A stretch of 64,000 bases of DNA from Winogradskyella forsetii (GCF_013394595.1 NZ_CP053348.1:2072001-2136000); one strand, 5' to 3'. Shown: positions 34,068-43,785, counted from the first letter of the stretch. Notes: generated from the sequence alone by a model not told the origin. Translations and numbers: made by a program.

Positions 34068-34403
34068 TTAAACTATTTTGAATAAACGGTTAAGATAAAT
34101 TAGCATATTTTGTTCTGTAATGTCAAAATCGCCATCAGCAAAAAATAACGCTTTAATGTCCTCCATGAGCAAATCAATATCTTCTTTGTCATATTGATGT
34201 TGCTGTAGGCTTATCATAATCTTTTTAAGACCTTGATAATCGTTATCAGCTTCAAATTCCTCATGGATTTCGCGAAAAGTTTGCCGATCTACTTTAGAAA
34301 TAATTAATTCACGTTCTTCAGCAGATTCTTTAAAATCTGCATTGGCAGCAAATAACAAAATATAAGCGACGAGTTCGTCCTTCGTCCAATCAATTGTTTT
34401 CAT
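34068..34403 (-). CDS. Small TerB-like protein, tentative
   Basis: The product has 111 residues, acidic and all helical: ELVAYILLFAANADFKESAEERELI at the start and LFFADGDFDITEQNMLIYLNRLF at the end. Two copies of an A-D-x-D/K-x-x-x-E pattern suggest a TerB/tellurite-resistance-like helical fold. It lies 3 bp after the sulfurtransferase gene in the same operon. Function unknown. Confidence 0.5.
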   Translation of the reverse strand: MKTIDWTKDELVAYILLFAANADFKESAEERELIISKVDRQTFREIHEEFEADNDYQGLKKIMISLQQHQYDKEDIDLLMEDIKALFFADGDFDITEQNMLIYLNRLFKIV

Positions 34404-34406
34404 TGT

Positions 34407-35228
34407 TTATTCAATTAAGCTTCCATATTCTGTCCATGAACCGTCATAGACAACTAAATTTTTATAATTACAAAGGGTGGCAGCCAAGGCTAAAATACAA
34501 GCCGTAATACCTGAACCACAACTAAAAACTAGGGTTCTTTTGTTTTTTCCCATCTCTAAATTACTAAAGATTATTGATAATTGGTCAATTGATTTGAAAG
34601 TATTTCCTTCAAACAACTCGTTATATGGTAAATTTATAGAATTAGGAATAGTTCCACGTCGTAATCCAGCTCTAGGTTCATCAACAAGACATTTAAAACG
34701 TGCCTCTGAACGTGCATCTATTATTTGCGCCTCTTGGTCTTCTATAAATTTAGTTATACCTTCAAAATTGGTCATTAATTTTGACTTAAAATCAATCTCA
34801 ATATTACCTTTAGAATAGATGTCGTCAGTATAATTTGCAACATGAAAATCATTCAGTTGCCATTCTGGCAATCCGCCATCTAAAACTGCAACAGCCTTAA
34901 ATCCAAAAACCTTAAACAACCACCACGCTCTAGCACTTGAGTATATACCTTTATCATTATATACTACAATAATAGAATCCTTATTTATGCCAAGATTTTG
35001 TGCTTCTTTTTCAAACTGATCTTTTGAAGGTAAGGTGCTCGGAAATGGTGCAGAAGTATCACTAAATTTTTGTTTAATATCGAAGAATCTGGCGTTCGGA
35101 ATTCTTATTGCAGTGTCATCTACTTCTTTATTGATAGTAGCATCCAAGATGATCAAATTTGACGCATTCATATTTGTATGAAGCCAATCTATTGAAACTA
35201 AATTTGAAATTTGATTTTTTTCTATCAT
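34407..35228 (-). CDS. Thiosulfate/3-mercaptopyruvate sulfurtransferase, two rhodanese domains
   Basis: The product has 273 residues. The inactive N-terminal rhodanese domain contains DIKQKFSD and VVYNDKGIYSSARAWWLFK (no Cys). The C-terminal domain has DARSEARF and the active-site loop VFSCGSGITACI; CGSGxT is typical of mercaptopyruvate sulfurtransferases. It transfers sulfane sulfur to thiols or cyanide in the cytosol. The start overlaps the stop of the upstream symporter gene by one base (TAATG on the minus strand). Confidence 0.9.
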   Translation of the reverse strand: MIEKNQISNLVSIDWLHTNMNASNLIILDATINKEVDDTAIRIPNARFFDIKQKFSDTSAPFPSTLPSKDQFEKEAQNLGINKDSIIVVYNDKGIYSSARAWWLFKVFGFKAVAVLDGGLPEWQLNDFHVANYTDDIYSKGNIEIDFKSKLMTNFEGITKFIEDQEAQIIDARSEARFKCLVDEPRAGLRRGTIPNSINLPYNELFEGNTFKSIDQLSIIFSNLEMGKNKRTLVFSCGSGITACILALAATLCNYKNLVVYDGSWTEYGSLIE

Positions 35229-36673
35229 TATGAATCCAAATCAAAAGTTTCGGATGGATCTTCATGTTCCTTATAATCCAGTAGATTTTCACCATCTGCA
35301 ATAATGGAACACACTGTGGCATCGCCTGTAACATTCACAACAGTTCTAAACATATCCAAAATTCTATCCACAGGAAAAATAATAGCAATCCAAGCTGGGT
35401 TTAATCCTACCGAACTCAAAACAATAATTAACATTACCAACCCAGCACTTGGCACAGCAGCTGAACCAATGGAGGCCAAGGTTGCTGTTAACACCACTGT
35501 TATTTGTTGCCCTATTGTTAAATCAATCATATGCAATTGCGCTAAAAAAACAACAGCAATTGCTTGATACATACTGGTACCATCCATATTGACCGTCGCG
35601 CCAATTGGGAGAACAAAACTGGTTACTTTTTTATCAACGCCTAAATTTTGCTCCACACACTCCATGGTTACAGGCAATGTTGCTGCACTACTCGATGTAG
35701 AAAATGCCAAAGTTTGTGCAGGCCCCATTCCTTTAAAAAAACCTATATATGGAATTTTTTTCACGAATAATTTAAGTACCGTTGGATACACAACAAAAAT
35801 CATCAGTAACAAGCCAACCAAAACCGTTAAAGAGTACCAACTAAGACTTTTAAATATCTCTACGACCTTACCAATATCATTTCCTGCCATTTTACTTACC
35901 ACACCAGCTAATAGTGCAAAAACAAAAAATGGAGCGGCTTGCATTACAATATCCACCATTTTTAGAAAGACTTCATTGATACCATCTACCAAGTTTAGTA
36001 CAGGTTGAGATTTATCTGTTGGAATAAACAATAAGCAGACCCCAAAGAAGACCGCAAAAAATATAATTTGGAGCATTAAACCATTATCAGACAGTGAATG
36101 GAAAAAATTGCTTGGAACAATATCTATCAAGGGCTGTAAAGGTGTCGTTTCTTTACGTTTTTCAACTGATTCCATTTTATCGGCAACAGCAGCTTCCTTG
36201 AGTTCACTTTTAGATAATTCTGATATTTCCTGCGCACGCTCAAAAAACTCAGGGTCTTGAAGGTAATTAATGCCATCCTTAATTTCGTAGCCTTCGGCAT
36301 CTGCCCAAATTTCGTAACTGATACGGTTATCAATTCGGCTTTGATCATCGATTAAAGCTCCTGGTTTAAACATATTGACCAAAAGCAATCCCAATGAAAT
36401 AGCAAGGATAGTGGTAATCAAATAAATACCCAAGGTCTTTCCTCCCATTCTACCTAAACTAGACGGATCACCAATATTTGCTACACCACCTATAATTGAG
36501 AACAGCACTAATGGCACTGCAATAAGCTTTAATAAATTAATGAAAATGGTACCAAAGGGATCAATCCAATTGATCGTAAACTCGCTCCAACCCATCGTGC
36601 TCGATAGTAAAGCCCAAATGATTCCGAGTACCATTCCTATTATAATTTTCCAGTGTAGTGCTAGTTTTTTCAT
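35228..36673 (-). CDS. Dicarboxylate/amino acid:cation symporter (DAACS family)
   Basis: The product has about 481 residues from the ATG at 36673; a GTG four codons upstream is possible but sits in a hairpin. Family signatures are the serine-rich re-entrant loop FSTSSSAATLPVTME and GATVNMDGTSMYQ in the following helix, plus SIGSAAVPSAGLVML. A hydrophilic insert of about 75 residues (roughly 125-200), rich in Glu and Lys, lies between early transmembrane helices. It imports glutamate/aspartate or C4-dicarboxylates with Na+ or H+; substrate cannot be decided. It is first in an operon with the sulfurtransferase and the TerB-like gene. Confidence 0.9.
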   Translation of the reverse strand: MKKLALHWKIIIGMVLGIIWALLSSTMGWSEFTINWIDPFGTIFINLLKLIAVPLVLFSIIGGVANIGDPSSLGRMGGKTLGIYLITTILAISLGLLLVNMFKPGALIDDQSRIDNRISYEIWADAEGYEIKDGINYLQDPEFFERAQEISELSKSELKEAAVADKMESVEKRKETTPLQPLIDIVPSNFFHSLSDNGLMLQIIFFAVFFGVCLLFIPTDKSQPVLNLVDGINEVFLKMVDIVMQAAPFFVFALLAGVVSKMAGNDIGKVVEIFKSLSWYSLTVLVGLLLMIFVVYPTVLKLFVKKIPYIGFFKGMGPAQTLAFSTSSSAATLPVTMECVEQNLGVDKKVTSFVLPIGATVNMDGTSMYQAIAVVFLAQLHMIDLTIGQQITVVLTATLASIGSAAVPSAGLVMLIIVLSSVGLNPAWIAIIFPVDRILDMFRTVVNVTGDATVCSIIADGENLLDYKEHEDPSETFDLDS

Positions 36674-36679
36674 CCTAAT

Positions 36680-36695
36680 GCCCACGAAAGTGGGT
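36680..36695 (-). repeat. Small GC-rich hairpin at the symporter 5' end
   Basis: CCCAC (36681-36685), loop GAAA, GTGGG (36690-36694), only 7 bp upstream of the chosen ATG. It would form in the mRNA leader and cover the alternative GTG start. It is GC-rich against an AT-rich background. Confidence 0.4.
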
Positions 36696-36773
36696 ATCTA
36701 TTTAATTAATTTTATTTTGAATATGTTCTAAACCTATGAGGTCTTTTAATGGCAACCCTTAACTTCACTTGAA

Positions 36774-37040
36774 TTACCAATTTACTATAATCATAATTAA
36801 TAAAACAATTACAGCATAAAAGACAGCTCCATTTTTTCTGGCTTTGTCTGCTTGTTTCTTTTTCAATTCAAAACCATATTTTTCAAATCTTTCGTCTTCC
36901 TTTTTATTTATTTCGTGAGTGTTTAAAATACCACCATCATTTTTAAAAGGAAAAAAGAAAAACGTAATCCATTCATCTTTCGTTAATGGGATATGCATTC
37001 GTTTTTCTTGATTTTCTTCTTCTAAATTCAAATAAGACAA
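36774..37040 (-). CDS. Small single-span membrane protein, unknown
   Basis: The product has 88 residues: an acidic N-terminus, a basic middle (ELKKKQADKARKNGA) and one C-terminal transmembrane segment (VFYAVIVLLIMIIVNW). It has the form of a tail-anchored protein with its bulk in the cytosol. It stands alone between the symporter and aroC. No family recognised. Confidence 0.5.
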   Translation of the reverse strand: MSYLNLEEENQEKRMHIPLTKDEWITFFFFPFKNDGGILNTHEINKKEDERFEKYGFELKKKQADKARKNGAVFYAVIVLLIMIIVNW

Positions 37041-37092
37041 TTTTTAAAATATGCTCATTCCAAATTATATAATAATTGAGCTTCCTACTTTC

Positions 37093-37152
37093 CTGTCCGC
37101 CGATAGGTAGGCGCAGGAATTTGGTTACCATTCACGAGACTCCTGCCTACGC
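37093..37152. repeat. GC-rich inverted element at the 3' end of aroC
   Basis: GTAGGCGCAGGA (37107-37118) is complementary to TCCTGCCTAC (37141-37150) apart from a two-base bulge, and CCTGTCCGCCGATAGG (37092-37107) is itself partly self-complementary. It overlaps the last codons of aroC and is much more GC-rich than its surroundings. It looks like a dispersed palindromic element that could also terminate transcription. Confidence 0.45.
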
Positions 37153-38195
37153 AGAAGTGTAAAATCAGCTATGACCAAAGCTGCCATAGCTTCCACAATA
37201 GGCACAGCTCTTGGCACCACACAAGGATCATGTCGTCCTTTGCCTTGCATTTCAACTATGTCGCCGGAACTGTTCAAAGCATCTTGTTTTTGAATTACTG
37301 TAGCTACCGGTTTAAAAGCCACCCTGAAATAAATGTCCATTCCATTGGAAATACCACCTTGTACGCCTCCTGATAAATTGGATTTTGTACTTCCGTCTTC
37401 GTTAAATAAATCGTTATGCTCGCTACCTTTCATTTTTGCGCCACAAAATCCGCTTCCATATTCAAAACCTTTTACGGCATTTATGGAAAGCATGGCCTTG
37501 CCGAGTTCTGCGTGTAGTTTGTCAAAAACGGGCTCTCCCAATCCGACGGGTACATTTTGAATCACACAGGTAATGGTACCACCAATGGTATCACCTTGCT
37601 TTTTGATTTCTCCAATTTTTGCAATCATTTTTTCGGCTGTAGCTTCATCTGGACAGCGAATGACATTAGATTCAATCTTGCCAAAATCCAAATCTTGATA
37701 CGGTTTATCAATAAAAATATCGCCAACCGAAGACGTAAAGGCGTTTATTTTAATAGCGCTAATCATTTGTTTAGCAATCGCACCAGCAACCACTCGAGAG
37801 GCCGTTTCACGAGCAGAACTTCGTCCTCCACCTCTATAATCCCTAACGCCATATTTTTTATGGTAAGTATAATCGGCATGACTTGGTCGATAAACATCTT
37901 TGATATGGGAATAGTCTTTCGATTTCTGATTGGTATTGTGAATCACGAACCCAATTGGTGTTCCAGTGGTCACACCTTCAAAAATACCGGAATAAAACTC
38001 AACCGAATCTGGTTCTTTACGTTGGGTCACAATTTTGGACTGTCCTGGTTTTCTTCTGTCCAATTCATTTTGAATCGCTTCAAAATCGAGTTTCAATCCT
38101 GAAGGACAGCCATCAATGATGCCACCAATCGCCTTTCCATGCGATTCGCCATATGTAGTCAGTTTAAATAATTTTCCGAAGGAATTTCCTGCCAT
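37125..38195 (-). CDS. aroC: Chorismate synthase
   Basis: The product has 356 residues, the usual bacterial length. Signatures are [20 protein letters not shown] (start), [20 protein letters not shown] with [20 protein letters not shown], and [20 protein letters not shown] near the end. It converts 5-enolpyruvylshikimate 3-phosphate to chorismate with reduced FMN in the shikimate pathway. The last residues (RRQESREW) are encoded within a GC-rich inverted element. Confidence 0.97.
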   Translation of the reverse strand: MAGNSFGKLFKLTTYGESHGKAIGGIIDGCPSGLKLDFEAIQNELDRRKPGQSKIVTQRKEPDSVEFYSGIFEGVTTGTPIGFVIHNTNQKSKDYSHIKDVYRPSHADYTYHKKYGVRDYRGGGRSSARETASRVVAGAIAKQMISAIKINAFTSSVGDIFIDKPYQDLDFGKIESNVIRCPDEATAEKMIAKIGEIKKQGDTIGGTITCVIQNVPVGLGEPVFDKLHAELGKAMLSINAVKGFEYGSGFCGAKMKGSEHNDLFNEDGSTKSNLSGGVQGGISNGMDIYFRVAFKPVATVIQKQDALNSSGDIVEMQGKGRHDPCVVPRAVPIVEAMAALVIADFTLLRRQESREW

Positions 38196-38403
38196 TGCAA
38201 TTTATTTTATGCTAATGTAATTGTATTATTATAAAAACGAAAATGCCATTCCATATTTCATTCGATCGGAATGAAAATAGCGGCTTCTAAATCCCATAAC
38301 ATTAAGGTCATGTTTTAATAACAGTTTACTCATAATTAGTTAATTGTAAATTAACTCGAATCCTTTAAATATTGAGGTTATTTGCACTAATGATTTCTAT
38401 GTC

Positions 38404-39270
38404 ATGAAACTCAAACGAAAAGTTGAAATAGCAGTTATCTCTGACGTCCACCTTGGAACACATGGTTGCCAAGCCAAGCAGTTATTGACCTATTTGAATA
38501 GTATTGAACCTAAAAAACTAATTTTAAATGGTGATATTGTTGATGTTTGGCAATTCAAAAAACGCTATTTTCCAAAATCACACCTTAGTGTCATAAAAAA
38601 AGTAATGGATTTTGCAGCCAATGGCACTGAAGTGGTTTATATTACTGGAAACCATGATGAGCTATTGCGCAAGTTTGCCGATACGGAAATTGGAAACATT
38701 TCTATTGTTAACAAGTTGGTTTTAAATTTAGATGGCAAAAGAGCTTGGTTTTTCCATGGTGATGTCTTTGATATTTCCATTCAAAATGCGAAGTGGTTGG
38801 CAAAACTCGGTGGTTATGGTTATGATTTTCTTATTCGAATTAACCAAATAGCTAATTGGTATTCGGATCAATTAGGCAAAGAGCGCTATTCCTTATCCAA
38901 GAAAATAAAAAATAGTGTAAAAAGTGCTGTAAAATATGTCAATGATTTCGAAAAAGTAGCGACTGACCTAGCCATTGAGAATGGTTATGACTATGTTATT
39001 TGCGGACATATCCATCAACCAAAAATTTTGAGAATTGAAAATAAAAAAGGCAAAACAACATATCTGAATTCTGGCGACTGGGTTGAAAACTTTACGGCTT
39101 TAGAATACCAGTTTAAACGTTGGAAAATATACAATTACAATAAAGACAAATTGTCTGCATTTTACGCTGATGAAGAACTTAAAGATATGAATTTTAAGGA
39201 TTTGATTGCAGCAATAACTATAGTTGAGCAACCGAAACCTGAAAAGAAGCAGAAGAAAAAGAAAGGTTGA
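38404..39270 (+). CDS. UDP-2,3-diacylglucosamine diphosphatase-like metallophosphoesterase
   Basis: The product has 288 residues. Metal-ligand motifs of the calcineurin-like fold are SDVHLG, NGDIVDVWQFK, GNHDE, FHGDVFD and CGHIHQP. The D-V-W-Q/F after the GDI motif and the overall length fit the LpxH-like group, which hydrolyses UDP-2,3-diacylglucosamine to lipid X in lipid A synthesis. The lysine-rich tail (KPEKKQKKKKG) is an addition. An LpxH role is likely, but related phosphodiesterases exist. Confidence 0.8.
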   Translation: MKLKRKVEIAVISDVHLGTHGCQAKQLLTYLNSIEPKKLILNGDIVDVWQFKKRYFPKSHLSVIKKVMDFAANGTEVVYITGNHDELLRKFADTEIGNISIVNKLVLNLDGKRAWFFHGDVFDISIQNAKWLAKLGGYGYDFLIRINQIANWYSDQLGKERYSLSKKIKNSVKSAVKYVNDFEKVATDLAIENGYDYVICGHIHQPKILRIENKKGKTTYLNSGDWVENFTALEYQFKRWKIYNYNKDKLSAFYADEELKDMNFKDLIAAITIVEQPKPEKKQKKKKG

Positions 39271-39346
39271 AGTTAGCTATGTATTAGTAGCACTATTATC
39301 AACTTTTGATAGAAAATAGTTTCCTTCAGTTTGTTATGTTGTTTTT

Positions 39347-39631
39347 TTAAGGTGAAGTTGGATTCACTTGAATTTGTCCTCCAATTGCTTTTATCACTTT
39401 CATAATTGTGGCGAATTGAGGTTTCGCTCCATCAGATAACGCTTTATATAAACTCGGTCTGCTCAACCCTGTTTCCTCAGCTATTTTTGTCATTCCGATG
39501 GCTTTCGCAATATGTCCAATTGCATTAATTATATCTGCATTGTTTCCCTCTTCCAAAACAGTATTGAGATATTCCGCTATCATTTCTTTGCTGTCTAAAT
39601 AATCCGCTATTTCAAACTTTGAAGTTCCCAT
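39347..39631 (-). CDS. HTH antitoxin, HigA-like addiction module antidote
   Basis: The product has 94 residues. An N-terminal toxin-interaction part (MIAEYLNTVLEEGN) is followed by a Cro/C1-type HTH, MTKIAEETGLSRPSLYKALS, and KPQFATIMKVIKAIGGQI. This pattern is that of the TIGR02684 antidote family, found with HigB/RelE-like killers. It is 3 bp downstream of the toxin pseudogene in the toxin-first order usual for this family. It presumably autoregulates the pair. Confidence 0.85.
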   Translation of the reverse strand: MGTSKFEIADYLDSKEMIAEYLNTVLEEGNNADIINAIGHIAKAIGMTKIAEETGLSRPSLYKALSDGAKPQFATIMKVIKAIGGQIQVNPTSP

Positions 39632-39634
39632 ATT

Positions 39635-39934
39635 CTATTTATTTAATTTTTTCCAAATTTCTTTTGCTTTTGCAATGTCTTTTTGCTGAGTGGATTTATT
39701 TCCACCAATAAGCAACACAATTACTTTTCCATCTTTTTCCTTAAATTAAACTCTGTAACCTTTCGCAAAATTTATTCGCATTTCCCGAATTCCATCGCCA
39801 ACGGTTTTACAATCGCCAAAATGTTCGTAAGTTTCTAATTTTTGAACCCTAAACAAAATTTTCGCCTTTGCCTTAAAGTCTCTTAGCTTTCTTAGCCATT
39901 TGTCAAATTCATTAGTTTTTTCAATAAAGAACAT
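39635..39934 (-). pseudogene. HigB/RelE-like toxin interrupted by an in-frame TAA
   Basis: The frame starts at 39934 (MFFIEKTNEFDKWLRKLRDF) and would give 99 residues, ending at a TAG 3 bp before the antitoxin start. Codon 63 (39746-39748) is TAA: the reading is AKGYRV, stop, FKEKDGKVIVLLIGGNKSTQ. In intact relatives (TIGR02683 killer family) this position is Y in GYRVYF, so one base change (TAT or TAC to TAA) explains it. Both halves remain otherwise well conserved, so the lesion is recent. A truncated 62-residue product lacks the C-terminal strand and basic helix. Confidence 0.85.
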
Positions 39935-40107
39935 AAGAATTGTATCTACTTGGATACAAAATTAAGAAAAATATTTGAATGAATTGAATTAAGATTGAGT
40001 TTTTGAAGACTGGGTTTTAATACACCATAATTTGGCGATATACCATAAACTATATATTGAAATGCACAATTTAAACCAGATATTTTAATCCACACAAAGA
40101 TAGTTCG

Positions 40108-43086
40108 CTATGATTTTAATAATGCTTCTCTTAAAATCGTTATGGGATGTTTCGCCACTCTACCAGTTCCATCTTTAATCTGATGTCGGCAACTCGTTCC
40201 GTTTGCAGCAATAATTGTTTCATCTGATGCCTTTCTTACTGCTGGAAATAGGGTTTGTTCTCCAATTTGCATGCTTACTTCGTAATGTTCTTTTTCATAT
40301 CCAAAACTACCAGCCATGCCACAACAACCACTCGGAATGATAGTGACCTTGTAGTTTTCTGGTAAATTCAAAACATCAAAACTCGATTTCTGGTTAGACA
40401 TCGCCTTTTGATGGCAATGCCCATGGAATTTAATGATTTTCTTCTCTTTTGTGAATTGTTCTGAATTTATATTTCCCAATTTAATTTCTTGCTGAACAAA
40501 TTCTTCAATTAAAAAAGTGTGCTTAGCAAACGCTATTGCTGCCTCTTTATCGTCTGCCAATCGAATATATTCATCTTTAAAAGTTAGTATCGCTGAAGGT
40601 TCGATTCCGATTAGAGGTGTAAGATTAGATATTATAGTTTTGAATATTGAAACGTTTTCATTGGCCACTTTTTTCGCATCCTCTAGAAGACCTTTGGAGA
40701 TCATAGCGCGTCCGGATTCGGAATGTGAAATGATATTTACTTTATAGTTTAAACTTGTTAGAAGTGTGATGGCATCAAGACCAATTTCCGACTCTAAATG
40801 ATTTGTGAATTCATCACAAAACAAATAAATCTCTTTTATTTTTTCAGTGCTATCTAAATGGTTTTTATATGCTTCATGTAACTCATATAAAGTTTTAATC
40901 GACAATAGAGGTAAACTACGTTCTTTAGCAATTCCACCAATCGATTTTATAATTGAACTGGTAAATCCATTAGAAAACATAAAATTAGTAAGCGTCGGAA
41001 CACGACTTGCAAAACCATTTAAACGATTATTAAACGCAAATAATTTTGTCCTAAACGAGACCCCATTGGCTTTTTGATATTGGTATTGAAATTCCGCTTT
41101 TAAACTCGCCACATCCACACTGCTTGGACATTCACTTGCACAAGCTTTACAACTCAAACACAAATCGAAGACCTGTTTTAATTCTTTATGGTTGAATTTG
41201 TTTCCTTTGTCAGTCCCGATAGCTGTTGGGATGGTCAAAAATTCACGTAAGGCATTTGCTCTCGCTCTTGTGGTATCTTTTTCATTACTTGTAGCTCTGT
41301 AGCTTGGACACATTGTGCCACCAAATTCGGGTAATTTTCTACAATCACCAGAACCATTACACTTTTCGGCTTCGCGCAAAATGCCCTCGGAACTCGAAAA
41401 ATCCAGAATAGTTTCAATTTTAGGTTCTATTCTATCAGTCTCATAACGCAGATTTTTATCCATCGGATAAGCATCTACTATTTTATGTGGATTAAAAATA
41501 TGACTTGGGTCGAACGCGGATTTAATTTGTTTCAGAATTTGATAATTGTCATCGCCGATCATCATTGGGATAAACTCTGCTCTCACAATACCGTCGCCAT
41601 GTTCACCAGACATTGAACCATTGAATTTCTTTACTAATTGGGCAACGGCAGTTGTTATTTTCCGAAACAACTTGATATCTTCGGCCTGTTTTAAATCCAG
41701 AATCGGCCGTAGATGCAGCTCTCCTGCTCCAGCATGCGCGTAATACACGGCATTTTGGTTATAGGAAGTCATCAATTTTGTAAACTCCGATATGTAGTTT
41801 TCTAAATCCTCAAGCGCTACGGCTGTATCCTCAATGCAGGCCACAGCTTTTTTGTCACCAATGAGATTACCCAAAAGTCCCAATCCTGCTTTTCTTAATT
41901 CTACGGCATTATTAATATCATCACCTTTTAAAACTGGATTTGCGTAACTCAGGTTTAAGGTTTTTACGGTTGTAAGAAACGCATCAATCTCAACTTGAAG
42001 GTCTTCTACTGCATTGGCTTTAAGCTCACACATTAAAATAGCCACAGGATTCCCTTGAATGAATGCTCTGTTTTCCTGCTGTGTTTTGTTGTGTTTGGTT
42101 AAATTCAGAATGGAATCGTCCATCATTTCGCACGTATGTAAATTGTGCTTCATAAGATGCAAAACGGACTTAAGGCAGGCTTCAATACTTTCAAAATGAA
42201 GCGCTATCATCGCACTTTCTGTTGGTGGCAAATCATCTAATTGCAAAGTGATTTCCGTAGTAAACGCCAACGTTCCCTCGCTTCCTGCTAATAAATGGCA
42301 CATGTTAAAAGTTGAACTCGAACTTGAAATCGAATCTGAAATTGAAGTCGAATTTGAAAACACTTCAGACTTAATTAATTCGTCAATCGCATAGCCTGTA
42401 TTTCTTCTGTGTATCGTTGGTTTTGGAAAATTTTCTATTATTTGGACTTGTACACTTTCAGAATTTAAGGTTTCAAATAGGGTTTTATAAATTTCACCTT
42501 CAAGCGTGGGTAATTTTGTTTTCGATTGGAATTCTTCGGAAGTTAAACTCGAAAATTCCACTTCACTTCCATCGCTCAAGATGGTTTTCAGACTTAAAAC
42601 CTTATCACGAGTCACGCCAAATTGAATCGAGGTCGTTCCTGAAGAATTATTACCAACCATACCACCTATCATGCAGCGGTTGGACGTTGATGTATTAGGT
42701 CCAAAAAATAAGCCAAAAGGTTTGAGGTAATTATTCAATTCGTCCCTTACCACGCCAGGTTGAACGGTCACAGTTTTTTCCGTTTCGTTAACGTCCAAAA
42801 TCCTCGTAAAATATTTGGATACATCAACTACAATACCTTCACCAACACATTGACCAGCTAAGGAAGTTCCTGCGGTTCTTGGTATCAATGAGGTGTTCTG
42901 TCTCTTGGCAAAATCAATTAAATGCTTTATATCTTCATTGTCCTTAGGTAACGCCACAGCCAAAGGCAATTTTCTATAAACCGATGCATCAGTTGCGTAT
43001 AATTTTCGCATCAAATCATCAAAATGTAGTTCGCCTTTTAGTTTGCTTTTCAGAATTTCGAGCTTTTTAATATCTACCTTTTGCAT
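40108..43086 (-). CDS. FAD-linked oxidase fused to Fe-S/CCG subunit (D-lactate/glycolate dehydrogenase-like)
   Basis: The product has 992 residues. The N-terminal half is an FAD-binding PCMH domain (PRTAGTSLAGQCVGEGIVVDVS, GGMVGNNSSGTTSIQFG) and FAD-oxidase C domain (YAHAGAGELHLRP, MSGEHGDGIVRAEF). Then come cysteine clusters CNGSGDCRK...MCPSY and LCLSCKACASECPSSVD for an iron-sulfur centre, and a CCG domain (GHCHQKAM, IPSGCCGMAGSFG). The order matches a GlcD-GlcF/YdiJ-type fusion that oxidises D-2-hydroxy acids and feeds electrons to quinone. Exact substrate unknown. Monocistronic. Confidence 0.9.
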   Translation of the reverse strand: MQKVDIKKLEILKSKLKGELHFDDLMRKLYATDASVYRKLPLAVALPKDNEDIKHLIDFAKRQNTSLIPRTAGTSLAGQCVGEGIVVDVSKYFTRILDVNETEKTVTVQPGVVRDELNNYLKPFGLFFGPNTSTSNRCMIGGMVGNNSSGTTSIQFGVTRDKVLSLKTILSDGSEVEFSSLTSEEFQSKTKLPTLEGEIYKTLFETLNSESVQVQIIENFPKPTIHRRNTGYAIDELIKSEVFSNSTSISDSISSSSSTFNMCHLLAGSEGTLAFTTEITLQLDDLPPTESAMIALHFESIEACLKSVLHLMKHNLHTCEMMDDSILNLTKHNKTQQENRAFIQGNPVAILMCELKANAVEDLQVEIDAFLTTVKTLNLSYANPVLKGDDINNAVELRKAGLGLLGNLIGDKKAVACIEDTAVALEDLENYISEFTKLMTSYNQNAVYYAHAGAGELHLRPILDLKQAEDIKLFRKITTAVAQLVKKFNGSMSGEHGDGIVRAEFIPMMIGDDNYQILKQIKSAFDPSHIFNPHKIVDAYPMDKNLRYETDRIEPKIETILDFSSSEGILREAEKCNGSGDCRKLPEFGGTMCPSYRATSNEKDTTRARANALREFLTIPTAIGTDKGNKFNHKELKQVFDLCLSCKACASECPSSVDVASLKAEFQYQYQKANGVSFRTKLFAFNNRLNGFASRVPTLTNFMFSNGFTSSIIKSIGGIAKERSLPLLSIKTLYELHEAYKNHLDSTEKIKEIYLFCDEFTNHLESEIGLDAITLLTSLNYKVNIISHSESGRAMISKGLLEDAKKVANENVSIFKTIISNLTPLIGIEPSAILTFKDEYIRLADDKEAAIAFAKHTFLIEEFVQQEIKLGNINSEQFTKEKKIIKFHGHCHQKAMSNQKSSFDVLNLPENYKVTIIPSGCCGMAGSFGYEKEHYEVSMQIGEQTLFPAVRKASDETIIAANGTSCRHQIKDGTGRVAKHPITILREALLKS

Positions 43087-43137
43087 AAGGGTTAAAAATT
43101 GACGGAAACGTGTTATAATTTTATCTTAAAATTGAGG

Positions 43138-43165
43138 TTGAACATTAAATATACCCATATTTTTG
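43138..43165 (+). promoter_or_regulatory. Probable promoter for the 43227 gene
   Basis: TATTTTTG at 43158-43165 fits the TAnnTTTG -7 element. TTG at 43138-43140 is 17 bp upstream, slightly short for the -33 element. It lies 61 bp before the start codon. Confidence 0.45.
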
Positions 43166-43226
43166 ACGGTACTAAAAAAAGCAATTTTAAGATTGCTAAA
43201 GCTAATAATTAAAACTCAAAAAAATT

Positions 43227-43730
43227 ATGAAGAAATTATTTTTATTAAGTGCAATACTTTTTGGATTTATAACAGTTTCTAATGCACAAGACATTTCAAA
43301 AAATGCGATTGGCTTGCGGATAGGTGATAGTGATGGCTTTGGGACAGAGGTATCCTACCAACGTGCTCTAGGAGACAACAATAGGCTGGAATTGGATTTA
43401 GGATGGAGAACAGGTAGAAATTATAACGGATTCAAATTAGCCGGACTTTACCAGTGGGTATGGAATATTGATGGTGGTTTTAATTGGTATGCTGGAGCTG
43501 GTGGAGGACTTGGTTCTTACAGTTTCGACGATTACTACTTTGATAATAACGGTAACAATAACAAAGATTATAACGAAACTTTTGTGTTTTTAGCAGGTGA
43601 TATTGGTATTGAATATAATTTTGATTTTCCACTTTTATTATCATTAGATTTTAGACCAGAATTTGGTTTTGGTGATGTTAGAGATGATCTGGATTTTGAT
43701 ATTGGTTTAGGCGTGAGATATCAATTCTGA
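43227..43730 (+). CDS. Small outer-membrane beta-barrel protein
   Basis: The product has 167 residues with a signal peptide ending at SNAQ. The mature part consists of alternating amphipathic strands (IGLRIGDSDGFGTEVSYQRA, NRLELDLGWRTGRNYNGFKL, WYAGAGGGLGSY, LSLDFRPEFGFG) and ends in phenylalanine (GVRYQF), as in outer-membrane barrels recognised by BAM. About eight strands, OmpW/OmpX-like size. Own promoter and terminator. Function unknown. Confidence 0.8.
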   Translation: MKKLFLLSAILFGFITVSNAQDISKNAIGLRIGDSDGFGTEVSYQRALGDNNRLELDLGWRTGRNYNGFKLAGLYQWVWNIDGGFNWYAGAGGGLGSYSFDDYYFDNNGNNNKDYNETFVFLAGDIGIEYNFDFPLLLSLDFRPEFGFGDVRDDLDFDIGLGVRYQF

Positions 43731-43750
43731 TTTGAACACTATATTACAGA

Positions 43751-43785
43751 TAAAAACCACTTTGAAAAATCAAGGTGGTTTTTTT
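43751..43785 (+). terminator. Rho-independent terminator
   Basis: Stem AAAAACCACTTTG / CAAGGTGGTTTTT (13 bp, one G-T pair) with a 6-base loop and a T-run, 21 bp after the barrel-gene stop. Confidence 0.85.

Noticed and set aside
37557..38102. Long plus-strand frame opposite aroC
   Set aside because: AroC on the minus strand is unmistakable; the opposite frame has no recognisable sequence.
39746..39934. A stand-alone 62-residue toxin gene
   Set aside because: The frame continues past the TAA with conserved family sequence to a stop 3 bp before the antitoxin, so it is an interrupted longer gene.
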